Shown here: positions 34,948-43,468 of the stretch, in pieces | Layout: the number at the start of each line of letters is the position of its first letter | How positions within the stretch are numbered: position 1 is the stretch's first letter | Assembly: GCF_002260525.1 (NCBI RefSeq) | Contig: NZ_MRYI01000002.1 | Location: forward strand, 496,001-560,000 | Length of the DNA: 64,000 bases | DNA from: Hahella sp. CCB-MM4 | GTDB lineage: Bacteria; Pseudomonadota; Gammaproteobacteria; Pseudomonadales; Oleiphilaceae | Direction: 5' to 3' | The notes under the pieces: generated by a model | What the model was told of the DNA's origin: nothing | What the model saw: only the letters and a program-made list of their open reading frames with translations | Databases searched by the model: none | Program-made: the position numbers and the translations under genes

Positions 34948-37900
34948 CTAACTACCAACACTCACTATCTCCGCATTGGAGTGAGATAGTGAGTGCAGCA
35001 ACCGCTTAATGCTTTGGCTTGATTCCGGGCGATAGAAGAAGTAGCCCTGAAACACTTCACATCCGTGTTTCATCAGGACTTCCCATTGTTCTTGAGTTTC
35101 AACACCCTCCGCCACCGTTATCAAGTCGAGATTTTTGGCCAGGTTGATGATAGTCAGGCAAATCTGGCTGTCCTCTTCTTTAGTGGCGCATTCCTCAACG
35201 AAGGACTGATCAATTTTCAGAATATCTATAGGCAGGCGTTTCAAATAATTGAGAGAGGAATAGCCGGTGCCGAAGTCATCGATGGATATTTTGATGTCCA
35301 GATCTTTCAAATCGGACATAACGTCGATGCATCGATTAACATCTGAGAGTAGAACCCCTTCTGTGATCTCTATTTCCAGATAACGCCCTTCAATACCGGC
35401 AGTTTCAAGTTTTTCTTTGATGGAAGGAACAAGCAGATCTGACACCAGATGCTTTCCGGATATATTGATCGCAACAGGTAGCAACGATAACCCTGAGTCA
35501 ATCCATTCAGCAAGATCCTCCAGCACTTGATGGATTGCGAACTCCCCTAATTGAATGATCAGGTTGGATTCCTCGGCCAGAGGAATAAAATCTGCCGGTG
35601 AAATGCTCCCTTCCTTAGGATGATTCCACCGTAGCAACGCTTCCAATCCAACAATTTCTTTATGCAACTCTCCCCGGACAACCCTGGTACATATCTTGGG
35701 TTGATAAACCACAGAGAACTGACCAGTCTTGAGGCCTTCCTTCATTTCCTGCTCATAGTTGAAGTGTCGGCTTGCCTGCTTGGCCATCTCCGGTTCGAAC
35801 ACCTGCCAGTTATCACGCCCCCTTTCCTTGGCGTTATACATGGCGATATCGGCATGTTGAATCATGCTGTCCGCCTCTGTTTCACCATAGATAGATAAGG
35901 CAATACCGATACTGGTGGGAATATTGATTTCACGGCCATTAATTTCCACGGGAAAACGCATAACCTCCAGGATATCGTCCGCTTTCTCACAGACAATTCT
36001 CCGGTCAATATCGCCGGACAACATAACAACAAACTCATCGCCACCCCAGCGGGAAATGACATCCGTATCGCGAGTGACTTTGGTCAGGCGGGAAGACACT
36101 TCAATCAACAGCTCATCACCGGCCTTATGCCCGAGGGTATCGTTGATCTTCTTAAACTTATCTAGGTCAAGGAAAAGAATAGCGACAGACTCTCTCTTCT
36201 GTTCAGCACAGGATACCGCCTCGATCAGCTTTTCCATCAGATAAGTCCGGTTATAAAGGCTGGTTAACGGATCGCTGTAGGCGAGGAATTTTAGTTTATC
36301 CTGCAGCTTAACCTGACGGGTGACGTCCCGGATGTGCAGAGTGAATTCATTACGCAGCTCATTATCCAGTTGCGTGCCGGTAATGGTGATTTCCGCTGGA
36401 AACTGCAAATGCGAGCTGCGCTGCAGGGTAATCGTGTTGCGACGATTCAGTAGTAATCCCTGAGATGATGAAAATAATTGGCGCAGACTGCTGTACACTC
36501 TAAAACGGTCGGCAGGCAGAACAAAGCTCTCGATGAAGTTTTCACCCAGCATCTGCTTTTTAAGACAACCAAAGGTTCTTTCTGCGGCGGGATTAAACTC
36601 GATAATATTGCCATCCAGATCAATGGAAATGATGCAGTCCATCGAGGAATCAAGGATTGCACTCTTACGTTTTTCACTGGAACGATATTGCCCGATAGCA
36701 TTGTCTCTGAGTTCTATTTCCGTATTGACCCGCTCGATCACTTGATTGTACTTCCGGGCAATCTGACCCACCTCGGTAAACGGTTCTTCTGGAACCGGGG
36801 CGGAAAAATCCCCCTCATCCTGCTGCCTTTGCATTGAGGTCAATAGGTCAATCAATTCTGTGGTGGCACGATGCTCTGAGACATTCAGTCCCTCTTCTTC
36901 CGACTTTGCGAGCACTCTCAAGGGAATATAACGGTCGATGGTCCTGATCAGGACATAGCTTACTGTAAAGCAGTACGATCCTATGCTCATCACTCCAATC
37001 AACTGGACAACCAACTGTTCTGTGCGCTGCAGACCGGTACCAAGAAGCTCGGTTTTACCGAAGATCGCCACCGCAATCGTTCCCCAGATCCCCGCAAACA
37101 AATGAGCTGGCACTACATCCAGGGCATCATCGATTTTCAGCCTTTCAATCCATACGCCACCGAAATAGACCACGATCCCGGATACCATCCCGATCAATGC
37201 GGCTGATGAAGGGGATACCGCATGGCAGGAAGCCGTGATGCCCACGAGGCCGGCAATGGTTCCGTTCACGATGGCAGAGACATCCATATACCTGTGCCGA
37301 ATGAAATGCAGAGTGGTTGCCAGTAAGGCTCCCCAAACGGCTGACTGACAGGTGTTCAGCAATATCAAAGGCACTTCTTCTGTGAGTTTAAAAGTGCTGC
37401 CGCCATTGAATCCAAACCATCCCAACCAGATCAATAGCGTACCAAGCACCGACAACGGTAGATTATTTCCCGGAGGCAGACGGACTCCACGATCAAATCG
37501 TCCCAAGCGTGGCCCAATGATGATGATAGCCGCCAAAGCGACCCAGCCACCCACTGAATGCACCACTGTGGAACCGGCAAAATCAACAAAGCCCATATGC
37601 TGTAACCAGCCGCCAGCTCCTTCATAGTATCCAGCCCAGGCCCAATGCCCTGCGACGGGATAGATAAACGCACTGAGCACCACCGTAATGGCCAGATAAC
37701 CAATAAAGGTCATTCTCTCCGCAACAGCGCCGGACACCAAAGTCGTCGCGGTTCCACAGAACATCATTTGAAACAGAAAAAAACTGACCTGATAGGGATT
37801 CTGTGTATCGCCGAAAAAGAACCCTTCAATACCGATCACACCTGATACACCAGTTCCAAACATCAGGGCGAAACCAAACATCCAAAAGAAAATGGAGGAG

Positions 37901-38040
37901 ATGACGAAGTCAGAAATATTTTTGGCAGCAACATTGATACTGTTCTTACTGCGAATGCGTCCGCTTTCCAGACACAAAAAACCTGCCTGCATGATAAAAA
38001 CAAGAATGGCTGCCATCAGCAGCCACAAGTGTTCAGCCAT
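34948..38040 (-). CDS. Ammonium transporter fused to PAS-GGDEF-EAL
   Basis: The product (about 1030 residues) has an Amt/AmtB channel over residues 1-380, a PAS domain (about 460-580), a GGDEF domain with intact motif at 670-674 and an RxxD inhibitory site just before it, and an EAL domain with EAL at 804-806 plus DDFGTGYSS and EGVE. The Amt part keeps the twin His pore residues (His165 in DFAGSTVVH and His317 in VVPAHLFAG). This implies an ammonium sensor that sets cyclic di-GMP levels. The frame opens with a TTG at 38052; ATG 38040 with GGAT about seven bases upstream is preferred (residue numbers here count from 38052). Confidence 0.93.
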   Translation of the reverse strand: MAEHLWLLMAAILVFIMQAGFLCLESGRIRSKNSINVAAKNISDFVISSIFFWMFGFALMFGTGVSGVIGIEGFFFGDTQNPYQVSFFLFQMMFCGTATTLVSGAVAERMTFIGYLAITVVLSAFIYPVAGHWAWAGYYEGAGGWLQHMGFVDFAGSTVVHSVGGWVALAAIIIIGPRLGRFDRGVRLPPGNNLPLSVLGTLLIWLGWFGFNGGSTFKLTEEVPLILLNTCQSAVWGALLATTLHFIRHRYMDVSAIVNGTIAGLVGITASCHAVSPSSAALIGMVSGIVVYFGGVWIERLKIDDALDVVPAHLFAGIWGTIAVAIFGKTELLGTGLQRTEQLVVQLIGVMSIGSYCFTVSYVLIRTIDRYIPLRVLAKSEEEGLNVSEHRATTELIDLLTSMQRQQDEGDFSAPVPEEPFTEVGQIARKYNQVIERVNTEIELRDNAIGQYRSSEKRKSAILDSSMDCIISIDLDGNIIEFNPAAERTFGCLKKQMLGENFIESFVLPADRFRVYSSLRQLFSSSQGLLLNRRNTITLQRSSHLQFPAEITITGTQLDNELRNEFTLHIRDVTRQVKLQDKLKFLAYSDPLTSLYNRTYLMEKLIEAVSCAEQKRESVAILFLDLDKFKKINDTLGHKAGDELLIEVSSRLTKVTRDTDVISRWGGDEFVVMLSGDIDRRIVCEKADDILEVMRFPVEINGREINIPTSIGIALSIYGETEADSMIQHADIAMYNAKERGRDNWQVFEPEMAKQASRHFNYEQEMKEGLKTGQFSVVYQPKICTRVVRGELHKEIVGLEALLRWNHPKEGSISPADFIPLAEESNLIIQLGEFAIHQVLEDLAEWIDSGLSLLPVAINISGKHLVSDLLVPSIKEKLETAGIEGRYLEIEITEGVLLSDVNRCIDVMSDLKDLDIKISIDDFGTGYSSLNYLKRLPIDILKIDQSFVEECATKEEDSQICLTIINLAKNLDLITVAEGVETQEQWEVLMKHGCEVFQGYFFYRPESSQSIKRLLHSLSHSNAEIVSVGS
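34959..34995. repeat. 13-bp inverted repeat at the 3' end of the Amt fusion gene
   Basis: Perfect 13-base arms (34959-34971, 34983-34995) around an 11-base centre encode the last residues of the Amt fusion. It lies 17 bases after the convergent repeat-protein gene, so the hairpin could end both transcripts. No T run follows. Confidence 0.6.
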
Positions 38041-38052
38041 AGCTTTATCCAA

Positions 38053-38340
38053 CTCACAAACTAAATAATATGGTGCGCATCCAAAGCTCCTACATTCGAT
38101 TCGCCCCGAAATAGGGCGATAACACGACGTATGCTCCGATATTCATTCCGATATATGCGCCGATAAAGCAGGAGCAATTTATATTCCAAAGTAAGGCTGA
38201 GTCGGTATCGCCGGTAGCGGGTTTGATTGGAACTGCGCTGCCGGGAGATTGGAGAGGTCCAACAAAAATATGGGCCGAAAAGAATATGGACCAAGGAATA
38301 CGGGCAGCCCCGACATTAACTTCCGCCGGGGCCACGTTGC
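38053..38340. other. Gap upstream of the Amt fusion gene
   Basis: The region contains short near-repeats of TCCGATAT (about 38130-38165). An 81-codon minus frame at 38090-38335 opens with GTG and has no ribosome site; I do not regard it as a gene. Confidence 0.4.
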
Positions 38341-38631
38341 TTAGATGTCTACGTCCTCCAGATACAGTATTTCAGGTGGCTTTTCCAGAAAACCTGCCAA
38401 AGCTTCCATCACTCCATTTTGACTGATGGATTCAAGATAAGATTCATGATGAGATCTGGAGAGCCAGCGCTCCTGGAAAAGCATCGTACGATCGTCAGAA
38501 CTTCTCTGCACACTGACGCCGAAGCAACCGGGAAAACTTCTAACCCTAGGTAGGTTTTTCTCAAGGAATCCCATTAGATCATCGTACTTTTCCGATTTGA
38601 CCTGAGATTTCAAAATCACCCATATGCTCAT
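38341..38631 (-). CDS. Antibiotic biosynthesis monooxygenase (ABM) family protein
   Basis: The 96-residue protein has the ABM ferredoxin-like pattern: Met-Ser-Ile-Trp-Val-Ile-Leu, a central Phe-Pro-Gly-Cys-Phe-Gly and Phe-Gln-Glu-Arg-Trp-Leu-Ser. These small dimeric enzymes oxidise quinols or aromatics, or act as stress proteins. An AAGGA ribosome site seven bases upstream selects ATG 38631 over the earlier in-frame Met at 38646. That start overlaps the end of the DJ-1/PfpI-type gene, so the two form an operon. Confidence 0.82.
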   Translation of the reverse strand: MSIWVILKSQVKSEKYDDLMGFLEKNLPRVRSFPGCFGVSVQRSSDDRTMLFQERWLSRSHHESYLESISQNGVMEALAGFLEKPPEILYLEDVDI

Positions 38632-38633
38632 GA

Positions 38634-39302
38634 TTAATCCTTCCATACCCGCTGCATCTGTAACGCTGACTTAACTTCATCCGCTTTGTCCTGAGAGGAC
38701 AGCCGGGATAATAGCGCCAGTGCCGCCTCATAACTGACGACACTGCCATTGGAGGTAAGGACATTGCCATCTATTACATAATTACGGTTGTACTGAACCT
38801 TGACCTTGGGATAGTCATCCGCCATATCGGCTTCGCCGCCGGCCCAGGTAGTTGCATTACGCCCGTCCAGAACACCGGCTTCAGCCAATAACCGCGCCCC
38901 AGAACAGTTACTGGCCATCCACTCGGCTTTAGTAGAGGTCTGGCGGATATAGGAGATCAAGGCTTCATTCTCCAGCAGAGGTCCCATGTTATAACTGCTG
39001 GGTAACAACAGGACATCCACCGCGGGACGATCACGCAGATAGGCATCGACTTTCAGCTTCAACCCCTCTTCTGTGGTGATCGTATCGCTTTCACCTACGT
39101 TGATAGTGATGGTCTCATAGTCCGAAAACCAGCTCTTGCGACTGGCGATGCCAAACACTTCGATGGGGGCCGTAATATCCGAGGTCAGCACGCCGTCAAA
39201 GACAATAATCCCTATCCGTTTATCTGCCGACCAGCTCTGCGATGAGCAAATCAGGCAGAAGAGAGCCAGCAGAATCCTGCTTCGAGTTCCGGTCATTTCC
39301 AT
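38634..39302 (-). CDS. Exported DJ-1/PfpI family protein
   Basis: The 222-residue protein has a signal peptide (through Ser-Trp-Ser-Ala) and a DJ-1/PfpI domain like the N-terminal half of GATase1-type AraC regulators (IGIIVFDGVLTSDI). The nucleophile-elbow Cys appears in ASNCSGARLLAEAG. It lacks an AraC DNA-binding domain. Export of this fold is less common and suggests a periplasmic role, perhaps glyoxalase or chaperone-like. It overlaps the ABM gene and is divergent from a LysR gene. Confidence 0.83.
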   Translation of the reverse strand: MEMTGTRSRILLALFCLICSSQSWSADKRIGIIVFDGVLTSDITAPIEVFGIASRKSWFSDYETITINVGESDTITTEEGLKLKVDAYLRDRPAVDVLLLPSSYNMGPLLENEALISYIRQTSTKAEWMASNCSGARLLAEAGVLDGRNATTWAGGEADMADDYPKVKVQYNRNYVIDGNVLTSNGSVVSYEAALALLSRLSSQDKADEVKSALQMQRVWKD

Positions 39303-39389
39303 ACAGTTCTCCTGTTGTTTGTAATATTGACCCTCAGGATTCTATTGGTCGATTCCCTGTGATTAAATGTCATCACATTCTTAATACTT

Positions 39390-39404
39390 GTGAATTATTT
39401 TCAC
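39390..39404. promoter_or_regulatory. LysR-type operator overlapping lysR start
   Basis: The inverted repeat GTGAA-ttatt-TTCAC has the T-N11-A core and lies two bases before ATG 39407, so binding would also cover the ribosome site region. It fits autoregulation and control of the divergent DJ-1/ABM pair. Confidence 0.5.
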
Positions 39405-39406
39405 GA

Positions 39407-40381
39407 ATGGACAAACTCAACCTGCTCAAGTTATTTCTTGTCGCCGCGGAAAGGGGAAGCTTTGCCGCAGCAGCCTCATTTCTGGGCCTGTCACCTTCCA
39501 CGGTCAGTAAGGCGATTGCGCGACTGGAGGAAGATCTTCAACTGCACTTGTTTCACCGCACCACACGAACGCTGACACTGACTGAGTCAGGGCGGGCCTA
39601 TCAGCATACTGTCCAGCAGCTGCTGTCTGAATTGGATAGCTGTGAGGAGATGTTGCTACGGGAAAATGGTGAGCCGAAAGGACGCTTATCTATTAACCTG
39701 CCAGTATCCTATGGCAGATGCTATGTCATGCCTTTGCTGGCGGAATTTAACAAGCAATACCCTGAAATCGAACTCTCCTTGAGTTTTGATGATGCCTATG
39801 TGGACTTGGTTGAACAGGGTATCGATGTCTGTGTCCGAAGCGGTACGTTGGAGGAATCCACCCTGATTGCGAGACAGCTGAGCCCCATAGACATGTTAAC
39901 CTGTGCCTCGCCAGCCTATCTCAGGGAGAATGGAGGCATCTCAGTGGAAGACTATGCTCGTCATCCCTGGATACGTTTTCGCTTTCGTCAAACTGGACGG
40001 GTAATGCCGGTGATGGTTTCGAAGAATCCAAATCCGTTGGTCACAACCAGTGGCATCGCCTATGCCGGGCATACCAATCTGGACCCGGGCCGGCAATATA
40101 TTGTGGATGACGGGGAAGCCCTGGCAGACTTGTGCGCGCAAGGTCTTGGCCTTACTCAACTGCCACATTTTATTGCCAGAGACTGGCTGCAAAGTGGCAA
40201 AATCGTCCCCATTGCTCCCTGCTTGCGGCCCCCGGGTTTTGGTGTCTGGGTTATTTACGCTAAACGGACGTTCCTGCCTGCCAGAATCCACGCTTTTGTC
40301 AGCTTTCTTGAGCAGGCCGTCCGCTCACGAGGCGAAACTCCCCTGCGCACATGGGCAGAAGAGTTAACGCCCGCGATATAA
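39407..40381 (+). CDS. LysR family transcriptional regulator
   Basis: The 324-residue protein has a LysR helix-turn-helix (FAAAASFLGLSPSTVSKAIARLEE) and an effector domain resembling the DsdC/YafC-like group, with RTTRTLTLTESG in the linker. The frame is open from 39242, but ATG 39407 gives the standard N-terminus. It is divergent from the DJ-1/ABM pair and probably regulates it. No clear ribosome site precedes it. Confidence 0.9.
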   Translation: MDKLNLLKLFLVAAERGSFAAAASFLGLSPSTVSKAIARLEEDLQLHLFHRTTRTLTLTESGRAYQHTVQQLLSELDSCEEMLLRENGEPKGRLSINLPVSYGRCYVMPLLAEFNKQYPEIELSLSFDDAYVDLVEQGIDVCVRSGTLEESTLIARQLSPIDMLTCASPAYLRENGGISVEDYARHPWIRFRFRQTGRVMPVMVSKNPNPLVTTSGIAYAGHTNLDPGRQYIVDDGEALADLCAQGLGLTQLPHFIARDWLQSGKIVPIAPCLRPPGFGVWVIYAKRTFLPARIHAFVSFLEQAVRSRGETPLRTWAEELTPAI

Positions 40382-40401
40382 AGTGGTTCGGGGAACGGAG
40401 C

Positions 40402-40896
40402 CTAATGATCCTTGCGAGTGATCTTATCCAGAACCCCCATCACAAAGGCTGACAACACAAAAGTGAGATGGATAATCACATACCATTTCAAATAGTCTGT
40501 ATCCACATTCTCCGCATTTACGAAGATCTTCAGCAGATGAATGGATGAAATCGCCACGATGGAGGCGGCCACCTTGTTTTTCAGCGTGCCCGAGTCGACC
40601 TTGCCCAGCCAGCTGAGTTTCTCCTGGCCTTCATCGATGTCCAGCTGGGAGACAAAGTTTTCGTATCCGCTGAACATCACCATCACCAGCAGACCACCTA
40701 CCAGAGCCATATCCACCAAAGACAGCACCAAAAGCACTAGATCAGCCTCTTTCATGGTGAAGATGATCGGAAGATAGTGGACCAACTCCTGAAAAAATTT
40801 GATACCAAGCATCAATAACGCCAAGCTCAACCCCAGATAAATCGGAGCCAGAATCCAGCGTGCGGAATACATCAGATTTTCTATTAAACGTTCCAA
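40402..40896 (-). CDS. YqhA/UPF0114 family membrane protein
   Basis: The 164-residue protein has four hydrophobic helices and the YqhA pattern ([42 protein letters not shown]). It is an inner-membrane protein of unknown function; in E. coli it lies near oxidative and metal stress genes. The size matches the family (about 160). It is convergent with the LysR gene. Confidence 0.92.
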   Translation of the reverse strand: MERLIENLMYSARWILAPIYLGLSLALLMLGIKFFQELVHYLPIIFTMKEADLVLLVLSLVDMALVGGLLVMVMFSGYENFVSQLDIDEGQEKLSWLGKVDSGTLKNKVAASIVAISSIHLLKIFVNAENVDTDYLKWYVIIHLTFVLSAFVMGVLDKITRKDH

Positions 40897-41127
40897 ATTA
40901 AGGTCTCCCTAAGATACCCGCCCTATATATGGGATTTCACAGGAAAAACTCAAGCGTTTTACCATTTATCCTTCACCAGGAACCGATGGTCAGATCAAAC
41001 TTTCCACATTGGCAGGTGAGTGCCATATTTGTACACTAATACAGGCGTTTGACGAACATATTGCCATCGTGGACTCACGCGCTTGGGGAGAATCAGATAC
41101 TACTGGTTAACAAGAGGACCAGGCCCT

Positions 41128-41739
41128 ATGAAACTTATCGGCTCCTATACCAGTCCCTTTGTTCGAAAAATCAGAGTCATGCTGCTGGAAAAAGGCATCC
41201 CCTTTTCCCTGCTGGAAGACCTTCCCTGGAGCGAGGATTCCAAAGCCCCTCAATATAATCCTCTTGGGAAAGTTCCAATACTGATCGACGAACAGGGCAA
41301 AACCTGGTTCGACTCTCCTGTCATTGCAGAATACATTGAAGCTCTGCATACCAAACATATGTTGATCCCCCCGGGAAAAATCGGTGCGGTTGAAGTCAGG
41401 CAACTGGAGGCATTGGCCGATGGTATTGTCGAAGCCGGCATTGCCATTTTCCTGGAACAAAAGCGGGCAACTGAGATGCAGAATCCCGAATGGCTCACCC
41501 GTCAGCACGGGAAAATCAAGCGTGGCATTGATGCGCTGGAGAATATTCTGGGAGACAATCTCTGGCTCCATGCAGAGACCTTCAGCCTGGCCGATATTTC
41601 GGTGGGCGTCATTCTGGAATGGTTGAATTTCCGACTCCCTGATTTAGGCTGGCAGAGTGATGCGCCTAAATTAACCGCCTATCTGGAGCGCTTAAGGGAA
41701 CGGCCATCGTTTCAGGAAACCCGCCCTCCCGAAATCTAG
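41128..41739 (+). CDS. Glutathione S-transferase family protein
   Basis: The 203-residue protein has an N-terminal thioredoxin-like domain (SYTSPFVRKIRVMLLEKGIPF, then YNPLGKVPIL and DSPVIAEYIE) and an all-helical C-terminal domain. Such proteins conjugate or reduce substrates with glutathione; Ser in SPFVRK is the likely active residue. An AGAGGA site precedes ATG 41128. A terminator follows at 41789-41817. Confidence 0.9.
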   Translation: MKLIGSYTSPFVRKIRVMLLEKGIPFSLLEDLPWSEDSKAPQYNPLGKVPILIDEQGKTWFDSPVIAEYIEALHTKHMLIPPGKIGAVEVRQLEALADGIVEAGIAIFLEQKRATEMQNPEWLTRQHGKIKRGIDALENILGDNLWLHAETFSLADISVGVILEWLNFRLPDLGWQSDAPKLTAYLERLRERPSFQETRPPEI

Positions 41740-41768
41740 CGCTGCTTTCAGTTTCCATCAGCAGCGCT
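41738..41768. repeat. Inverted repeat at the end of the GST gene
   Basis: Perfect 9-base arms AGCGCTGCT and AGCAGCGCT around a 13-base loop start at the stop codon of the GST gene, upstream of the better terminator at 41789. Confidence 0.55.
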
Positions 41769-41788
41769 CGATTAACATCTGTAAATGC

Positions 41789-41817
41789 AGCCGGCTAGAT
41801 GCCGGCTATTTTGTTTT
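41789..41817 (+). terminator. Intrinsic terminator after the GST gene
   Basis: Arms AGCCGGC (41789-41795) and GCCGGCT (41801-41807) with a 5-base loop are followed by ATTTTGTTTT. Confidence 0.8.
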
Positions 41818-41848
41818 CATGGTGATGGATTTTCGAAGCCATGAACCT

Positions 41849-41938
41849 CTGGTGATTGAGACTCTAGTGATTGAGACTCTGGTGACTGAGCTCCTGGTGA
41901 TTGGAATTCTGGTGGCTGGAATTCTTGGGACTAGGAAA
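41849..41938. repeat. 15-bp tandem minisatellite, about five copies plus a diverged sixth
   Basis: Units are CTGGTGATTGAGACT-like at 41849, 41864, 41879, 41894 and 41909, with a diverged sixth unit at 41924 that overlaps the stop codon of the SDR gene. The array lies between a terminator and that convergent gene. Confidence 0.85.
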
Positions 41939-42698
41939 TCAAATAGCCTCCGTCCACCGGCATACTGATTCCCGTGGTATAACTGGCAGCGTCACTGACC
42001 AGATATAAAACGGCACCCGCCATTTCCGATGGCTCGGCAATTCGATTCAAGGGCACATGCTCAAGCAATTTCTTGCGGATAGCATCGTTCTGGGTAAGAG
42101 CCGACGCAAACTTGGTATCGGTACCGCCCGGTAACAGGGCATTGACCCGAATTCCCAAAGGCGCGCATTCCTTCGCAAAGGTTTTCGTCATACTGATGAC
42201 TGACGCTTTGGTGATGGAATAAATGCCCTGAAGTGCCCCCGGAATGACGCCGTTAACCGATGCCACATTGACGATTTTGCCGCTCTTCTGTTCCCGCATG
42301 ATCTTGCCGGCTTCCACCGACATAAAGAAATATCCGCGGATATTCACATCAACGGTTTTTTGAAACACCCCCAGGTCCGTGTCCAGGACATGACCAAAAT
42401 AGGGGTTAGTGGCCGCGTTATTGATCAGGATATCTAACCGGCCGTGAGTTTCGCGGATATGTGAAAACAGGGCCGCAATCTGTTCCATCTCACCAATATG
42501 GCAGGCCATCGCCTCCGCTTTACCGCCGGCTTCACGGATAGATTGGGCGACCGCCTCGCATCCATCCAGCTTACGGCTGGAGACGATCACGTGAGCCCCA
42601 TACGCAGCAAGCGTCCTGGCTATGGATTCACCGATGCCACGACTGGCCCCAGTCACCAGGGCAATCTGGCCGGTTAGATCAAATAAATTGTTTTCCAT
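41931..42698 (-). CDS. Short-chain dehydrogenase/reductase (SDR)
   Basis: The 255-residue protein is a classical SDR with cofactor motif TGASRGIG, NNAATNPY, catalytic Ser in NVASVNG and Tyr-x3-Lys in YSITKASV, and the usual PVDGGYL end. It oxidises or reduces a hydroxyl/keto group with NAD(P); a 3-hydroxyacyl-CoA or similar step is plausible from its operon. It is the last gene of the five-gene unit starting at 46744, 34 bases after the histidine-phosphatase-fold gene. Confidence 0.9.
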   Translation of the reverse strand: MENNLFDLTGQIALVTGASRGIGESIARTLAAYGAHVIVSSRKLDGCEAVAQSIREAGGKAEAMACHIGEMEQIAALFSHIRETHGRLDILINNAATNPYFGHVLDTDLGVFQKTVDVNIRGYFFMSVEAGKIMREQKSGKIVNVASVNGVIPGALQGIYSITKASVISMTKTFAKECAPLGIRVNALLPGGTDTKFASALTQNDAIRKKLLEHVPLNRIAEPSEMAGAVLYLVSDAASYTTGISMPVDGGYLIS

Positions 42699-42732
42699 GA
42701 TATTCGTGCCCTCTTGTTCTAATGGCGACCAC

Positions 42733-43428
42733 CTACCTGTAGGTCACCAGAGAGCGGTCAGCTCCCTGCTGCAGGTAGGCATAATGATTGAAATAGCCCA
42801 CGGAGCGCCGGGAGCCACTATAGAAAATTTTGGTGATAGAGGTGTTGGCAATGGACCAGTTCAGCTGAATTGCCGCCAGTGGTGACAGTTGCAGCACCGA
42901 AGCCAGCATACCCGCAATGGGTCCACCGGAAGTGACTACAGCGATATTCTTGCTGGAGCCTGCCATTTCGATAACCCGTTCTGCCGCTCCACTGACCCGC
43001 TCGACCACATCGTTCCATGACTCCATGGCTTCCCATTGATCCTGGCTTACCCAGGTGTCCACCACCCGCTCAAATACTCTCTGGAAGTGGCGTTTCCGGT
43101 CTATCTCACCGTTGATAAATGCAGATATCTCAGGCTCATGGGACAAAACCGGAAGAATGTTGGCCATAACTGCCTGGTGATCAAACTCGTTAAATCCCGA
43201 GTCCTCGATCACTTCCACCGAGCCGCTGTCTATGGCATCCAGCGCCAGACGAGCCGTGTCTCGTTGACGCTCCAAAGTACCGGAAAACCAATGATCAATT
43301 CGCAGACCTTTGGCTGCCAGGTATCGCCCACAGTGGGCGGCCTGCAAACGTCCGGTATCAGAAAGCCGGTCATAGTTGGAACTGCCGAAGCTGGCCTGCC
43401 CGTGGCGTATCAGGTATACCGCTCCCAT
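42733..43428 (-). CDS. Histidine-phosphatase-fold protein with altered second His
   Basis: The 231-residue protein has the phosphoglycerate-mutase-like start (YLIRHGQASFG, then LSDTGRLQA) with the nucleophile His. At the second catalytic His site, usually Ser-His-Gly-Gly, it reads Thr-Ser-Gly-Gly-Pro, so the usual second His is missing. It may have reduced or different activity. It lies between an APH-type kinase and an SDR in the operon, where a role on a phosphorylated acyl intermediate is conceivable. Confidence 0.87.
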   Translation of the reverse strand: MGAVYLIRHGQASFGSSNYDRLSDTGRLQAAHCGRYLAAKGLRIDHWFSGTLERQRDTARLALDAIDSGSVEVIEDSGFNEFDHQAVMANILPVLSHEPEISAFINGEIDRKRHFQRVFERVVDTWVSQDQWEAMESWNDVVERVSGAAERVIEMAGSSKNIAVVTSGGPIAGMLASVLQLSPLAAIQLNWSIANTSITKIFYSGSRRSVGYFNHYAYLQQGADRSLVTYR

Positions 43429-43468
43429 ACGTATCTCTCCTGGTTGATGCCTTTACCCTGATTTATGC

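Noticed and set aside
38090-38335. 81-codon minus-strand frame starting with GTG
   Set aside because: No ribosome site, no family, and overlapped by another equally long frame; it contains only short near-repeats.
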